64,000 nt of DNA from Elusimicrobia bacterium GWD2_63_28 (GCA_001799895.1 MGUI01000035.1:1-64000), one strand, 5' to 3'; numbered from the stretch's first letter, positions 7,656-15,510 are shown. Program-made: numbers and translations. The notes: generated from the sequence alone by a model not told the origin.

Positions 7656-9323
7656 TCACAGCTCGTGTCTCTCCAGGTTCCTTACGCCGGCCTTCCAGGG
7701 GATATAGAAGGCCGCCGCGTTGAGCGCGGCGAAGAGCGCGGCGCTCAACGCCACCGCGCGGGGATCCCACGGGTTGTCCCGGCCGAAGCGCTCGGCGAAG
7801 TGCATCTGCACCGGCCAGGCCTCCACCCCCACCAGCAGCGAGAGGTAGCCCATGGCGCAGGCCATGTAGAGGAAGCCGCCGTAGGACGACTCGAGCTGGT
7901 GTATATTCTCGACGTTAAAATCCGGGAAGACCGCGCCGAAGCCGATGCCCATGACGGTTATCACCACCGCAGCCACCAGGATGGTGAAGGTGGACAGGAC
8001 GGAGATGAAGAGGTCGGCGCCGAGCAGGTGGTTGGAAACGGTGATCAGCAGGAACCCCACTGCCAGCGACGGCAGCAGCGAGACCATGAGCTTCTCGCGC
8101 ATGACCGCGGCGGTGGTGAGGGGCGCCGACTTCAGCAGCCAGTAGCTGCTGCCCTCCAGGCTGATGGCCGGGAAGGTGAAGCGCAGGCCGATGGCGGCCA
8201 TCACGAAGCCCGCCACCCCGACGTTGAGGAAGGAGATGAAGCTTTTGATGTCGGGCGAGTCGAGCGGCAGCTGGCGGATGCTGAACAGGTAGACGGCCAC
8301 CAGCGCGGCTATCAGGATGATCTGCGACCAGTAGCGCGCGTCGCGCGCCAGCATCAGGCGGTCCTTCCAGTAGAGGGTCAGCGAGGGGCGCAGGAACGGG
8401 TACCTGGCGCCCAGGCGCTGCTCGGGCAGCGTCTCCCGCCGCCCCTTGAAGCGCGGCGAGCCCTGCGCGCCGCTGAAGCCGCGCATGTAGAAGCGGCCGG
8501 CCAGGTGGTAGATGAGCAAGTACAGCGCCCCGGCCACGCCGCACAGCACGCCGGCGCTGGCCGCGAAGGCGCCCCAGCTGCCGGCGGAATAGGCCACCAT
8601 GGCCTTGGTCACCCACCACGACGGCATGTAGGGCGCCGTCGGGGACTGCAGGTACTGTATATATTGCGCCACCACTTCCAGCGAATCCGGCCGCAGCAGC
8701 CGCTCGGGCCTGGAGAAGCGGAAGACCACGTAGACGAAGCCCACCGACAGGCTGCCGAGCATCCAGGTGACGTCGCGCGTCTTGGACGACGGGAAGTAGT
8801 ACATCACCAGCATGCTGAAGAAGATGCCGAAAGCCCCGGCCAGCATGACGAAGGGCGCCATCAGGAAGAGGTAGGCCAGGTAGAAGCCGAAGTCCAGGCC
8901 CTTTATGCGCCCCAGGGCTATGATGTAGGGCAGGATGGCCAGGATCAGCGTCCACGACGAGTAGAACACCGTCTCCAGCGCCTTGTCCATGAAGACGGAC
9001 CGGGAATCCAGCGGGCAGGAGAACAGGAATTTCAGGTCGAAGGAATAATAGAGCGTCGTCATGGAGATTATGATCGACGAGACTATCACCATGGAGAAGG
9101 TCATCAGCAGCACCATGGAGGTGAGCTTCCAGGAGAGCATCGGGCCTATCAGCTCGACGCCCTCGAGGTAATTGAGCAGGCGCCAGAAGCCGGTGTAGAG
9201 CGCGGCCAGCATCAGCATGCCCACGCCGGCGAACAGCAGGTTCTTGATGAGCTTCCAGCCGCGCAGGCCCAGCAGCGCGTTGCGCAGGGTGACGGCTTTG
9301 CGGACCAGCAGGACGGGCAGCAT
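7656..9323 (-). CDS. ABC transporter permease (ABC-2-like exporter)
   Basis: A 555-residue polytopic membrane protein with roughly 11-12 predicted helices and no soluble domain. The segment ISLEGSSYWLLKSAPL between helices is typical of a family of putative ABC exporter permeases. Its ATG comes one base after the TAA of the ATP-binding subunit, so translation is coupled and the pair forms one exporter. The substrate cannot be told from sequence. The polysaccharide deacetylase directly downstream may hint at an envelope role, but that is inference. Confidence 0.88.
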   Translation of the reverse strand: MLPVLLVRKAVTLRNALLGLRGWKLIKNLLFAGVGMLMLAALYTGFWRLLNYLEGVELIGPMLSWKLTSMVLLMTFSMVIVSSIIISMTTLYYSFDLKFLFSCPLDSRSVFMDKALETVFYSSWTLILAILPYIIALGRIKGLDFGFYLAYLFLMAPFVMLAGAFGIFFSMLVMYYFPSSKTRDVTWMLGSLSVGFVYVVFRFSRPERLLRPDSLEVVAQYIQYLQSPTAPYMPSWWVTKAMVAYSAGSWGAFAASAGVLCGVAGALYLLIYHLAGRFYMRGFSGAQGSPRFKGRRETLPEQRLGARYPFLRPSLTLYWKDRLMLARDARYWSQIILIAALVAVYLFSIRQLPLDSPDIKSFISFLNVGVAGFVMAAIGLRFTFPAISLEGSSYWLLKSAPLTTAAVMREKLMVSLLPSLAVGFLLITVSNHLLGADLFISVLSTFTILVAAVVITVMGIGFGAVFPDFNVENIHQLESSYGGFLYMACAMGYLSLLVGVEAWPVQMHFAERFGRDNPWDPRAVALSAALFAALNAAAFYIPWKAGVRNLERHEL

Positions 9324-9324
9324 G

Positions 9325-10047
9325 TTATTCGGTGAGTTCCAGGAAGACGTCCTCGAGCGAGCGGACGCCAGGCGCGGCGGTCATCTTCTTGACTTCCTCC
9401 ACGGTGCCCTTGGTGATGAGGCGCCCGCGGTAGATGATGCCCACGGTATGGCAGAGCTTCTCGGCCATGTCGAGGATATGGGTGCACATGAAGACGGCCG
9501 CGCCCTCGCGGGCGATGTCCGCGAGCAGGCCCTTGAAGCGGCGGATGCTCTTGGGGTCCAGCCCCACGGTGGGCTCGTCGAAGAGCACGGCCCTGGGGCG
9601 CCGCAGCAGCACGGAGGCGATCAGCAGCTTCTGCTTCATGCCGTGGGAATAGCTCTCGAGCAGCTCGCCGGAGGCCGCCGTCAGCTCGAACATGTCAAGC
9701 AGCCCGGGGATGCGCTTCTTCTGGTCGTGCAGCGGCACGGCGTAGATGTCGCCGATGAAGCGCATGAACTCCCAGCCTGTCAGCTTGGGGTAGACGAAGG
9801 GCTCGTCGGGGATATAGGCCATGGCGCGCTTGGCGTCCAGCGGGCGGGCCGCCACGTCGAAGCCGGCCACGGAGACCGAGCCCGAGGTGGGGCGCATGAT
9901 GCCGGAAAGGATCTTGACGGTGGTGGTCTTGCCCGCCCCGTTGGGGCCGAGGAAGCCGAAGATCTCGCCGGGCTCGACGCGCAGCGAAAGGCCGTCCACC
10001 GCCTTGAACGAACCGAAAGTCTTGGTGAGGTTGTTAATTTCGATCAT
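9325..10047 (-). CDS. ABC transporter ATP-binding protein
   Basis: A 240-residue ABC ATPase with Walker A GPNGAGKTT, Q-loop region, signature SHGMKQK (a variant of LSGGQ), Walker B AVLFDEPTVGLDP and switch His in MCTHILD. I start at ATG 10047 (MIEINNLTKTFG), because a frame opening further upstream would run through the terminator hairpin. The C-terminal segment ending LEDVFLELTE is common in drug or lipid exporters of the ABC-2 class. It pairs with the permease that starts one base after its stop. The terminator upstream separates it from the SurA-N-type gene, so the exporter probably has its own promoter. Confidence 0.93.
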   Translation of the reverse strand: MIEINNLTKTFGSFKAVDGLSLRVEPGEIFGFLGPNGAGKTTTVKILSGIMRPTSGSVSVAGFDVAARPLDAKRAMAYIPDEPFVYPKLTGWEFMRFIGDIYAVPLHDQKKRIPGLLDMFELTAASGELLESYSHGMKQKLLIASVLLRRPRAVLFDEPTVGLDPKSIRRFKGLLADIAREGAAVFMCTHILDMAEKLCHTVGIIYRGRLITKGTVEEVKKMTAAPGVRSLEDVFLELTE

Positions 10048-10052
10048 CGCTG

Positions 10053-10089
10053 TAAAAAAAGCGCCGACCGGCTTGGGCCTGGTCGGCGC
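10053..10089 (-). terminator. Rho-independent terminator after the SurA-N-type gene
   Basis: On the minus strand GCGCCGACC pairs with GGTCGGCGC around an 11-nt loop and is followed by seven T. It ends the M23/bactofilin/SurA-N operon and separates it from the ABC exporter genes. Confidence 0.92.
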
Positions 10090-10107
10090 GTCCCGCAAAC
10101 CGGGCTG

Positions 10108-10806
10108 TCAGCGGCCCTGCTCGCGCTGCTCCAGGTAGCTCTTAACTTCCTGGCGCGTCGTCAGCTGGCGCAGCAGGTAGTTGGCTATGTTGGCGAACTT
10201 GTCGCGCGCCAGTTCGTCGGTGTACTTGGCGCGCTCCTTCTCGAAATTGCTGAGGTTCCGGTGCTTGGCGAAGTAGTAGGCCTTCACCTCGTCGGGGGTG
10301 ACCTTCACGCTGGTGTAGATGAACTGCTTGAACTTGGTGGCCAGGCGGGCCTTCTTGCGCCAGGCCTCGTACTCGGCCGGGGACATCTGGAACTCGCTGA
10401 AAATGGTCTGGTAGTAGGCGCGCGGGCTGAACTGGCCGTTCTCGCGGAACTGCGGCGTGTTCTGCACCTCGACGGCCACCTCGAAGTCCGGCACCATCAT
10501 GCCCATCTTCTCGCCCTGCTGGCTGAGCAGCTCCTCGATGATCATCTCGCGGAAGACTTCCTGCTTGACGCTCTTGGAAAGGATTTCGTTGACCTCGGCG
10601 CCGGAATCCTTCACGCCGGCCATGACCCGGTTGACCTGGGTGACGAACTGGCGGTAGGGAATCGGGGTGCCGCCCACCTCGGCCACCGAGGTGTCGGCGT
10701 CGGAGGTGAAGACGTAGGCGCCCAGGCCCACGAAGACGCCGACGAGGAAGATGGAGACCGTGCCGATGAAGACTACGCGGCGGTGCTTGGAGAAAAATGA
10801 GATCAT
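10108..10806 (-). CDS. SurA-N/PpiD-like membrane-anchored periplasmic protein
   Basis: A 232-residue protein with a cytoplasmic basic N-terminus, one transmembrane helix (about 11-32) and a periplasmic helical domain. VAEVGGTPIPYRQFVTQVNR and the following helices resemble the SurA N-terminal chaperone domain of PpiD, PrsA and SurA. The parvulin peptidyl-prolyl isomerase domain that normally follows is absent, so it should be a chaperone or scaffold, not an isomerase. Its ATG overlaps the bactofilin stop by four bases (ATGA), implying coupled translation and a link to the cell-shape cluster. A terminator follows. Confidence 0.82.
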   Translation of the reverse strand: MISFFSKHRRVVFIGTVSIFLVGVFVGLGAYVFTSDADTSVAEVGGTPIPYRQFVTQVNRVMAGVKDSGAEVNEILSKSVKQEVFREMIIEELLSQQGEKMGMMVPDFEVAVEVQNTPQFRENGQFSPRAYYQTIFSEFQMSPAEYEAWRKKARLATKFKQFIYTSVKVTPDEVKAYYFAKHRNLSNFEKERAKYTDELARDKFANIANYLLRQLTTRQEVKSYLEQREQGR

Positions 10807-11219
10807 TGCTGTTTAGCCTCTGTTTTTGAATTTTTCGGCTGCGGCTGCTCCGCGGCCTTCCTGGGAACGTCCATCGAGCAGTTGCCGTTGAAAATGGCCC
10901 CTTCCTCGAGCATGATGCGCGGGGCGCGCATGTCGCCGTCCACGCGGGAACCCGAAAAAGCCTCTATGTGGTCGAGCGCGGTGACGTTGCCCTTCACCTC
11001 GCCGGAGACGTAGCAGATCTCGCAGGAGATGTCGCCCTTGACCTTGCCCGACTTGCCCACGGTGACGATCTTGGCGTCTACGATGGAGCCGTCGATGCGG
11101 CCGTCCACGCGCAGCGAGCCCTTGGCCGTCAGCGTGCCCTGGAAATACGCCTCGTTGCCGATGACCGTATCCCCGTTCTTGGTCTCAAAACTGATGTTGG
11201 TGTTCTTGAACATTGCCAT
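10803..11219 (-). CDS. Bactofilin (polymer-forming cytoskeletal protein)
   Basis: A 138-residue bactofilin. The core (about 20-118) shows the repeating short beta-strands of the family's right-handed beta-helix: GNEAYFQGTLTAKGSLRVDGRIDGSI, then VGKSGKVKGDISCE and DMRAPRIMLEEGAIFNG. A flexible lysine- and glutamine-rich tail follows. Bactofilins polymerise without nucleotides and place peptidoglycan hydrolases. Here the gene lies one base after an M23 peptidase, a pairing known from other bacteria, which supports a joint role in cell shape. Confidence 0.93.
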   Translation of the reverse strand: MAMFKNTNISFETKNGDTVIGNEAYFQGTLTAKGSLRVDGRIDGSIVDAKIVTVGKSGKVKGDISCEICYVSGEVKGNVTALDHIEAFSGSRVDGDMRAPRIMLEEGAIFNGNCSMDVPRKAAEQPQPKNSKTEAKQQ

Positions 11220-11220
11220 A

Positions 11221-12201
11221 TCACAGCCCCCCGAAAATTCCGTCGAACAGCCCGGCGAAGTTGCCGGCGCGCTTGCCCCCCACCTGCAGGTACTTCATGG
11301 GGTCGCGCGGCAGGCCGCCGGTCCACACCTCGTAGTGCAGGTGGTTGCCGGTGGAAGTGCCGGTGGAGCCCATGCGGCCTATGGTCTGGCCGCGCCTGAC
11401 GGGCGTGCCTTCCTTGGCGACTATCTCGCTCATGTGGCCGTAAAGGGTGGAATAGCCGAAGCCGTGGTCGACCACGGCGCACATGCCGTAGCCCTGGGCC
11501 CAGCCCGAATGCCGGATGACGCCGTCGGCGGCCGCCAGGACGGGCGTGCCGGCCTCGTTGGCGATGTCGACGCCGCTGTGGTATTCGGTGGACAGGCGCA
11601 GCGGGTGGATGCGGTAGCCGTAGGAAGAGGTGATGCGGCCCTCGGCGGGCCAGATGGACGGCGTGGCGCGCGCGCCGTTATGCTTGTCGGTCAGGTAAAG
11701 GGTAACTTCGGAATAGCTGGAGAGGCGCTTGCGCGACTCTTCCTGCATCTTCTGGATGGAATTGTTGAGCGAGGCCTCTTTTATCTCCGAAGCCTTGGCG
11801 TTGAGCAGCTTGCGGAAATCGGCCAGGTCGGACTCCTGCGGGCCGCCGAGGCCCTCTTCCCTGTTGAAGGCGGCGGGGTCCATGCCCAGCACCTTGCGCA
11901 GCTGGCTGTCGGTGCGCTTGGTCATCTCCAGGTAGGCCAGGCCCTTCTCCACCTGCTCGGAGACGTAGGCCATCTTGGTGCGCAGGATCTTGTTGTCCGC
12001 CTTGGTGACGTAATAGTCGAAATGGCGGCCGGCTATGTAGCCCGCCCAGATGGTCATGCCGGTCCAGGTGACGCCCAGGACCAGCAGGAACATGACCGGC
12101 AGGTTGAACCTGACCGAGGGCATGCCGTTGTGCGGAATTATGAAAACGCTGACCGGTTTAGCCGCGTTCTTGAGGAAGCGCGTAAGGGTTCTAAGCCACA
12201 T
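11221..12201 (-). CDS. Membrane-anchored M23 (LytM) peptidase
   Basis: A 326-residue peptidase with one transmembrane helix (about 35-57), a helical coiled-coil stretch (about 65-165) and a C-terminal M23 domain (about 190-300). The zinc site is visible as H in YHSGVDIA, with Asp two residues on, and as HLHYEV; GWAQGYGMCAVVDHG and YGHM complete the fold. M23 enzymes cut peptide cross-links of peptidoglycan. The gene heads an operon with bactofilin and the SurA-N-type protein. A -35/-10 pair lies so close that the mRNA could begin at or next to the ATG. Confidence 0.93.
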   Translation of the reverse strand: MWLRTLTRFLKNAAKPVSVFIIPHNGMPSVRFNLPVMFLLVLGVTWTGMTIWAGYIAGRHFDYYVTKADNKILRTKMAYVSEQVEKGLAYLEMTKRTDSQLRKVLGMDPAAFNREEGLGGPQESDLADFRKLLNAKASEIKEASLNNSIQKMQEESRKRLSSYSEVTLYLTDKHNGARATPSIWPAEGRITSSYGYRIHPLRLSTEYHSGVDIANEAGTPVLAAADGVIRHSGWAQGYGMCAVVDHGFGYSTLYGHMSEIVAKEGTPVRRGQTIGRMGSTGTSTGNHLHYEVWTGGLPRDPMKYLQVGGKRAGNFAGLFDGIFGGL

Positions 12202-12209
12202 ATCCCTAT

Positions 12210-12238
12210 ATTAAACTAATAATATTATTCACTGTCAA
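12210..12238 (-). promoter_or_regulatory. Promoter of the M23/bactofilin operon
   Basis: On the minus strand a perfect -35 TTGACA (12238-12233) is followed after 17 bp by TTTAAT (12215-12210). Only eight bases separate this -10 from the ATG at 12201, so transcription should begin about at the start codon. The -35 lies beyond the stop codon of the upstream gene, whose last codons are within this promoter. Confidence 0.7.
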
Positions 12239-13064
12239 CCGGGGACGGGACTTTCTTGGTGGCGACGGCGGAGGTTTTGGCCGGCCCGCTGATGGCCGAA
12301 GGGTCGAAGGTCATTTCCCCCTCCTCCTCCGCCTGCTGCCGGGGAGCCGGCTGCGCCGGCGCCGCCGCGCGCGGGGCCGCGGGCATACCGCCCGGCATGC
12401 CCTGCATGAGCGGCTTCATCTCGGGGTCGTTCATTACTTCCATCATCAGGCCGAGGAATTCGGGCCGGGTCGAGTATTTGAGCATGAGCTTGTCCATGCC
12501 CTTGGAGTTCTGCGCCGCGGATAATACGGCAAAGGGGTTGCCACCCTTGCTGGCGGCGAAGGCCTCCGCCATGGCGGGGTCCTTTTGAAGGTCCGCCAGG
12601 AATTCTTTTACAATGGGCCGGTTGGCGTACTTGTTCATGGCTTTTACCGCCTGCTCGCCCCTGGCCATGTCTAGATTGGAGGGCATGCCGGCGGGCAGGC
12701 CGCCCGGAACACCGCCCGAGAAAAGGCCCAGCGTGGAAGCGGGCATGGAGGTGGAGGTGTAGACGCCCTCGCCCGCCAGCATATGGTTCTCCGGCTGGTA
12801 GCCGGCGGCGGGGGCGGGCATGGCGCGGAAGACCTGCTCGATATTGTCCTTGGCGGCGCTGATCTTGGTGTACACCACGTAAACGACGCCGGCCAGTATA
12901 ATGAAAATGATGCCGAGGGCTACGGCTATCCCGGTCATGAGCTTGCTGCGGGAGCGGACCTTGGCCAGTTCGGCGCGCAGTTCGCCCTCCGGCTGTACGG
13001 GCGGGGGCGTCTGCGCCGGCTGAGGCGGAGGAGGAGGTACTGGCGTATTGTTGGCTTCCGGCAT
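12225..13064 (-). CDS. Proline-rich single-span membrane protein, unknown function
   Basis: About 280 residues. I prefer ATG 13064 (MPEANN), which has GGGG five bases upstream; a GTG six bases earlier is possible. A proline/glutamine-rich cytoplasmic segment (about 5-27) precedes one transmembrane helix (about 45-67, GIAVALGIIFIILAGVVYVVY). The periplasmic part is rich in M, P, A and G and has helical segments with recurring patterns such as NKYANRPIVKEFLADLQKDP and LKYSTRPEFLGLMMEVMNDP. This internal repeat is visible by eye and is the only structural clue. No family recognised. Confidence 0.7.
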   Translation of the reverse strand: MPEANNTPVPPPPPQPAQTPPPVQPEGELRAELAKVRSRSKLMTGIAVALGIIFIILAGVVYVVYTKISAAKDNIEQVFRAMPAPAAGYQPENHMLAGEGVYTSTSMPASTLGLFSGGVPGGLPAGMPSNLDMARGEQAVKAMNKYANRPIVKEFLADLQKDPAMAEAFAASKGGNPFAVLSAAQNSKGMDKLMLKYSTRPEFLGLMMEVMNDPEMKPLMQGMPGGMPAAPRAAAPAQPAPRQQAEEEGEMTFDPSAISGPAKTSAVATKKVPSPVDSE

Positions 13065-13179
13065 ATTCACCCCGGGCTGCGCTTAAAATTTGACATCTGC
13101 CGACGGCAATTGCTAAACTATAATTCTACAAAATAAAAGCCGGTGCGCAAGCCGGCTTTAATTGTAGACGCGGTCATGC

Positions 13180-13255
13180 GCCCCCATCGTCTAGCGGTTA
13201 GGACGCTGCCCTTTCAAGGCAGAGATCTGGGGTTCGAATCCCCATGGGGGCGCCA
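13180..13255 (+). tRNA. tRNA-Glu (anticodon TTC)
   Basis: A 76-nt class I tRNA. The acceptor stem GCCCCCA pairs with TGGGGGC, the anticodon arm is CTGCC-CTTTCAA-GGCAG giving anticodon TTC, the T-loop is TTCGAAT, discriminator is G, and CCA is encoded. It borders the accessory region, and a partial copy of its 3' end lies 1.4 kb downstream. Confidence 0.97.
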
Positions 13256-13284
13256 AATTTTTCAGGGTATATACCGGACACACC

Positions 13285-13322
13285 TAAGGCCATCTGGATT
13301 CCAGATGGCCTTAAATTTTATA
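13285..13322. terminator. Bidirectional terminator between tRNA-Glu and fic
   Basis: A 13-bp near-perfect stem TAAGGCCATCTGG / CCAGATGGCCTTA around ATT, followed on the plus strand by AATTTTAT. It can end tRNA-Glu transcripts on the plus strand and the convergent fic transcript on the minus strand. Confidence 0.85.
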
Positions 13323-14319
13323 TCGAGTACTTTCCGGTTTTATGCCCGCCAGTGCGCTTGACCACCCCGGCCTCAAGCAGCGGCTTCAGGACAAAATGCG
13401 CGCCGGGCTTGGTTACCTTCAGCGCAGACATTATTTCCTGTATACCGCGGGGAGCCTCTTTCAGCAAGCCAAGCAGGCGTTCCTGGTTCTTCGTTAATGA
13501 TATCTGCTTGCCGCCGCTGATCGCGCGGATAGAATCTATACGCTTCCAGGTACGCCCAAGGGCCTCGAGCACGGCCTCCGAGGAGTATTCCACCCAACCG
13601 GAAACATCCCCACCCTGCTTCGGGACGCGGTCCAAGGCGCGGTAATACGCCTGCCGGTCCTCGAGGAACACTTCGTCCACGGCGAAGATGTGGCCGGTGT
13701 CGAACTGCTTTCGGTAAAGCTCCCATGTCGCCAGCGCGCGGCCCACGCGTCCGTTCCCGTCGCCAAAGGGATGGATATGCTCAAATTGATAATGCAGGAT
13801 GGCGGAACTTATCAGCGCGGGCCAATCCTTACCGGTGCCATTAAGCCATTCGCACAATTCTTCGGTTAAATACGGGACAGAAGCGGGCGGCGGCGGCGTG
13901 TGGTTGCCGACAAACACCTTATAATCCCGGAAAGCGCCCATAGGCCCCCGGTCCAGCGCGTTCTTGCGGCCTATAATGGCATGAAGTTTCTGGATTTGAG
14001 GCACCTTTATGGTTGCGATACTGGAATTTTTACCGATAAACCGCAGGACCTCGAAATAGTTCATAATTTCCTGTACCGCGCGCGGCCTGGCCCCCGGCAC
14101 GGTTCCGCCAGCCGCAAGCGTCTTAATCTCATAAAGCGACAGCGGATTGCCTTCTATAGCGGTAGAACCGTGCGTCTGCCTGGCCAAGGCCTCGCGTTGC
14201 ATATCGGGCAGCCAGCTAACACCTATTACAGCTCCCTGTATTTTGGATTTAAGCTCGGCCGCCTGCTCTATAACCTTGAGAAGGTGCTGGGTGGGGTTGA
14301 ATTTAGGGTTAAATGCCAT
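13318..14319 (-). CDS. Fic family protein with N-terminal inhibitory helix
   Basis: About 333 residues. I start at ATG 14319 (MAFNPKFNP), the usual beginning of this family; the frame stays open 47 codons further upstream. The N-terminal part has STAIEGNPLSL, the (S/T)xxxE(G/N) inhibitory motif of class II Fic proteins. The catalytic loop HPFGDGNGRVGRA is canonical, so AMP transfer (or another nucleotidyl/phosphoryl transfer) to protein hydroxyls is expected. The C-terminal ~80 residues form a winged-helix-like domain (QEIMSALKVTKPGAHFVLKP). It lies alone between tRNA-Glu and a tRNA 3'-end remnant in a stretch of lower GC than its surroundings, which suggests acquisition. Confidence 0.93.
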   Translation of the reverse strand: MAFNPKFNPTQHLLKVIEQAAELKSKIQGAVIGVSWLPDMQREALARQTHGSTAIEGNPLSLYEIKTLAAGGTVPGARPRAVQEIMNYFEVLRFIGKNSSIATIKVPQIQKLHAIIGRKNALDRGPMGAFRDYKVFVGNHTPPPPASVPYLTEELCEWLNGTGKDWPALISSAILHYQFEHIHPFGDGNGRVGRALATWELYRKQFDTGHIFAVDEVFLEDRQAYYRALDRVPKQGGDVSGWVEYSSEAVLEALGRTWKRIDSIRAISGGKQISLTKNQERLLGLLKEAPRGIQEIMSALKVTKPGAHFVLKPLLEAGVVKRTGGHKTGKYSI

Positions 14320-14325
14320 AAATAC

Positions 14326-14354
14326 AGTATAACAGATAGTAAAGCATAAGTAAA
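14326..14354 (-). promoter_or_regulatory. fic promoter, leaderless geometry
   Basis: On the minus strand TTTACT (14354-14349) and TATACT (14331-14326) are 17 bp apart. Six bases separate TATACT from the ATG at 14319, leaving no room for a ribosome binding site, and none is seen. This supports the chosen start codon. Confidence 0.65.
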
Positions 14355-14403
14355 GTGATGCGTAAAGTGACCAGTAGGTTTTAAGCTCCAGCCTTACATG
14401 AAA

Positions 14404-14575
14404 TGCCAAGTTACTCGGTATATTATGCAAAAAGTTTGTATCCGGTTGTCTACCTGTCAAAGGGATACAAACTTTTTATGATTTATAGGGTTTCAGGCAC
14501 TGCGGAGAGGTTTTTTTTGGCCCCTGTTCCGCCTACGCGGAAGATGTTCAGAGTCAAAATAAAGGGGGCCATGTA
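14404..14575 (+). repeat. Diverged intergenic element, copy A
   Basis: This stretch is similar along its length to 20523-20733. Shared blocks are AGTTACTnGGTATATTAT, a GTTGTCnAnnTGTCAAAGGGAT core, and a CTGCGGA..TACGCGGAAGA block followed by TAnAGGGGGC. Copy A contains a perfect 15-bp inverted repeat, AAAAAGTTTGTATCC at 14430-14444 with its complement at 14463-14477. The element lies upstream of fic here and upstream of the AbiE pair in copy B. Confidence 0.7.
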
Positions 14576-14614
14576 ACTGGTTTTATCAATGAGCGGCTTC
14601 TTTAAAAAGTTCGT

Positions 14615-14638
14615 TTTCGGATCCCCTTGTTCGCGCCA
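14615..14638 (+). other. tRNA 3'-end remnant (possible attachment site)
   Basis: The bases TTTTCGGATCCCC and TGTTCGCGCCA match the T-loop, T-stem, acceptor 3' strand, discriminator G and CCA of tRNA-Glu at 13232-13255 without gaps, with about 22 of 28 identities including flanking bases. There is no matching 5' half. Such partial duplications are left by elements that insert into tRNA genes. No integrase lies between the two copies. Confidence 0.5.
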
Positions 14639-14645
14639 ATTTTAA

Positions 14646-14680
14646 AAAACACCGCCGGGATCTCCGGCGGTGTTTTTTGT
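14646..14680 (-). terminator. Terminator after the B12-binding protein gene
   Basis: Stem AACACCGCCGG / CCGGCGGTGTT with loop GATCT and T/A tracts on both sides. It lies 45 bp past the stop of the minus-strand B12-binding gene. It could work in both directions. Confidence 0.85.
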
Positions 14681-14724
14681 CTACCCCCTTAAAGCTTCCC
14701 GGCGTTCTTCCCTTGTAATCTGAG

Positions 14725-15510
14725 TCATTGTGCCTTAATTCGGTCGAATGGAAAATCTGATATGCTGCGGCAATAGATTATATCTGGTCCCGGGGTAAGT
14801 AGCCCTTCTTTTACCTGACGGCCACCCACCAGCAGCAGCGGCCGCTCTTTCTCCGGAAGTCTGGCGACTTCCCGGGCTAGTTCTTGTATGTTCTTTACCT
14901 GGTCGGGCATGGAGACGGATAAACCAAGAGCTTTGGGTTTAAGTGACCTCGTCTGCGCAATGATCTCGCTTACCGGAATGCCCGGCAGCAGCGTATGGGT
15001 CTTCAGGCCGGCTGTCAGCAGGCTGACTTCGAGGAACTTTACCCCAAGGGTATGATAGTTGCCGTCGGCATTAGCAAGCAGAATGTCCGGGTTTTGAGAC
15101 CGGCTGTTCCTGCTTAATTCCGGGCGCTCCTGGTAGATAGTGCTGATCAGCATTTCAGCGAAGGAGCTGAAACGGTGCTCGGTGGCTACGTTTACTTCGC
15201 CTTTTTGCCAGAGCTCGCCAATTTCATAAAGCGCCGGCTGCACCAGGCCCACAAGAATAGAGTCGGCTTTAATTCCAAGCTCAAAAGCTTTGGTCACCCA
15301 ATCCTTCGGATTAAAATTACTGCCTTCCCTGGCCTCGCGCCTGAGTTTTATGAAAAAATCACTCAGAGGCCGCAGACGCTTTACCGCGTCTCCGGATTCG
15401 GCAATGCCGCTTTCTGCGCATTTGGAGCATAGCCCATGTGAGATGCTGAATTTATCGAACGGTTCGGCTTCTCCGAGGTAGTTCTGGCAATAGGCGCACC
15501 AGCGTATCAT
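14725..15510 (-). CDS. Cobalamin (B12)-binding domain protein with zinc-ribbon N-terminus
   Basis: A 261-residue protein. The first ~35 residues hold two cysteine pairs (CAYC and CSKC) that look like a zinc ribbon. Residues about 50-125 form a helical cap domain with WQKGEVNVATEHRFSS, the W-x9-EH pattern of CarH/MerR-type B12 photoreceptors. Residues about 140-255 form a Rossmann-like B12-binding domain with ANADGNYHTLG, in which the cobalt-ligating His is present though the usual Glu/Asp two residues before is Asn, then LGLSVSMPDQ and LLLVGGR. It starts 137 bp after the hybrid kinase, with AAGGAGA as binding site. A role as B12 or light sensor for that kinase is inferred. It lacks a recognised DNA-binding domain other than the ribbon. 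Confidence 0.88.
   Translation of the reverse strand: MIRWCAYCQNYLGEAEPFDKFSISHGLCSKCAESGIAESGDAVKRLRPLSDFFIKLRREAREGSNFNPKDWVTKAFELGIKADSILVGLVQPALYEIGELWQKGEVNVATEHRFSSFAEMLISTIYQERPELSRNSRSQNPDILLANADGNYHTLGVKFLEVSLLTAGLKTHTLLPGIPVSEIIAQTRSLKPKALGLSVSMPDQVKNIQELAREVARLPEKERPLLLVGGRQVKEGLLTPGPDIIYCRSISDFPFDRIKAQ

Noticed and set aside
6876-9335. 819-codon plus-strand open frame across the deacetylase and ABC permease
   Set aside because: Composition dominated by H, Q, R, E and G without motifs; opposite strand has two well-supported genes.
13132-13164. Terminator-like hairpin AAAGCCGG/CCGGCTTT before tRNA-Glu
   Set aside because: No gene on either strand ends here, and T tracts are weak on the plus strand, so I did not call it a terminator. 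It may be chance or promoter-related.
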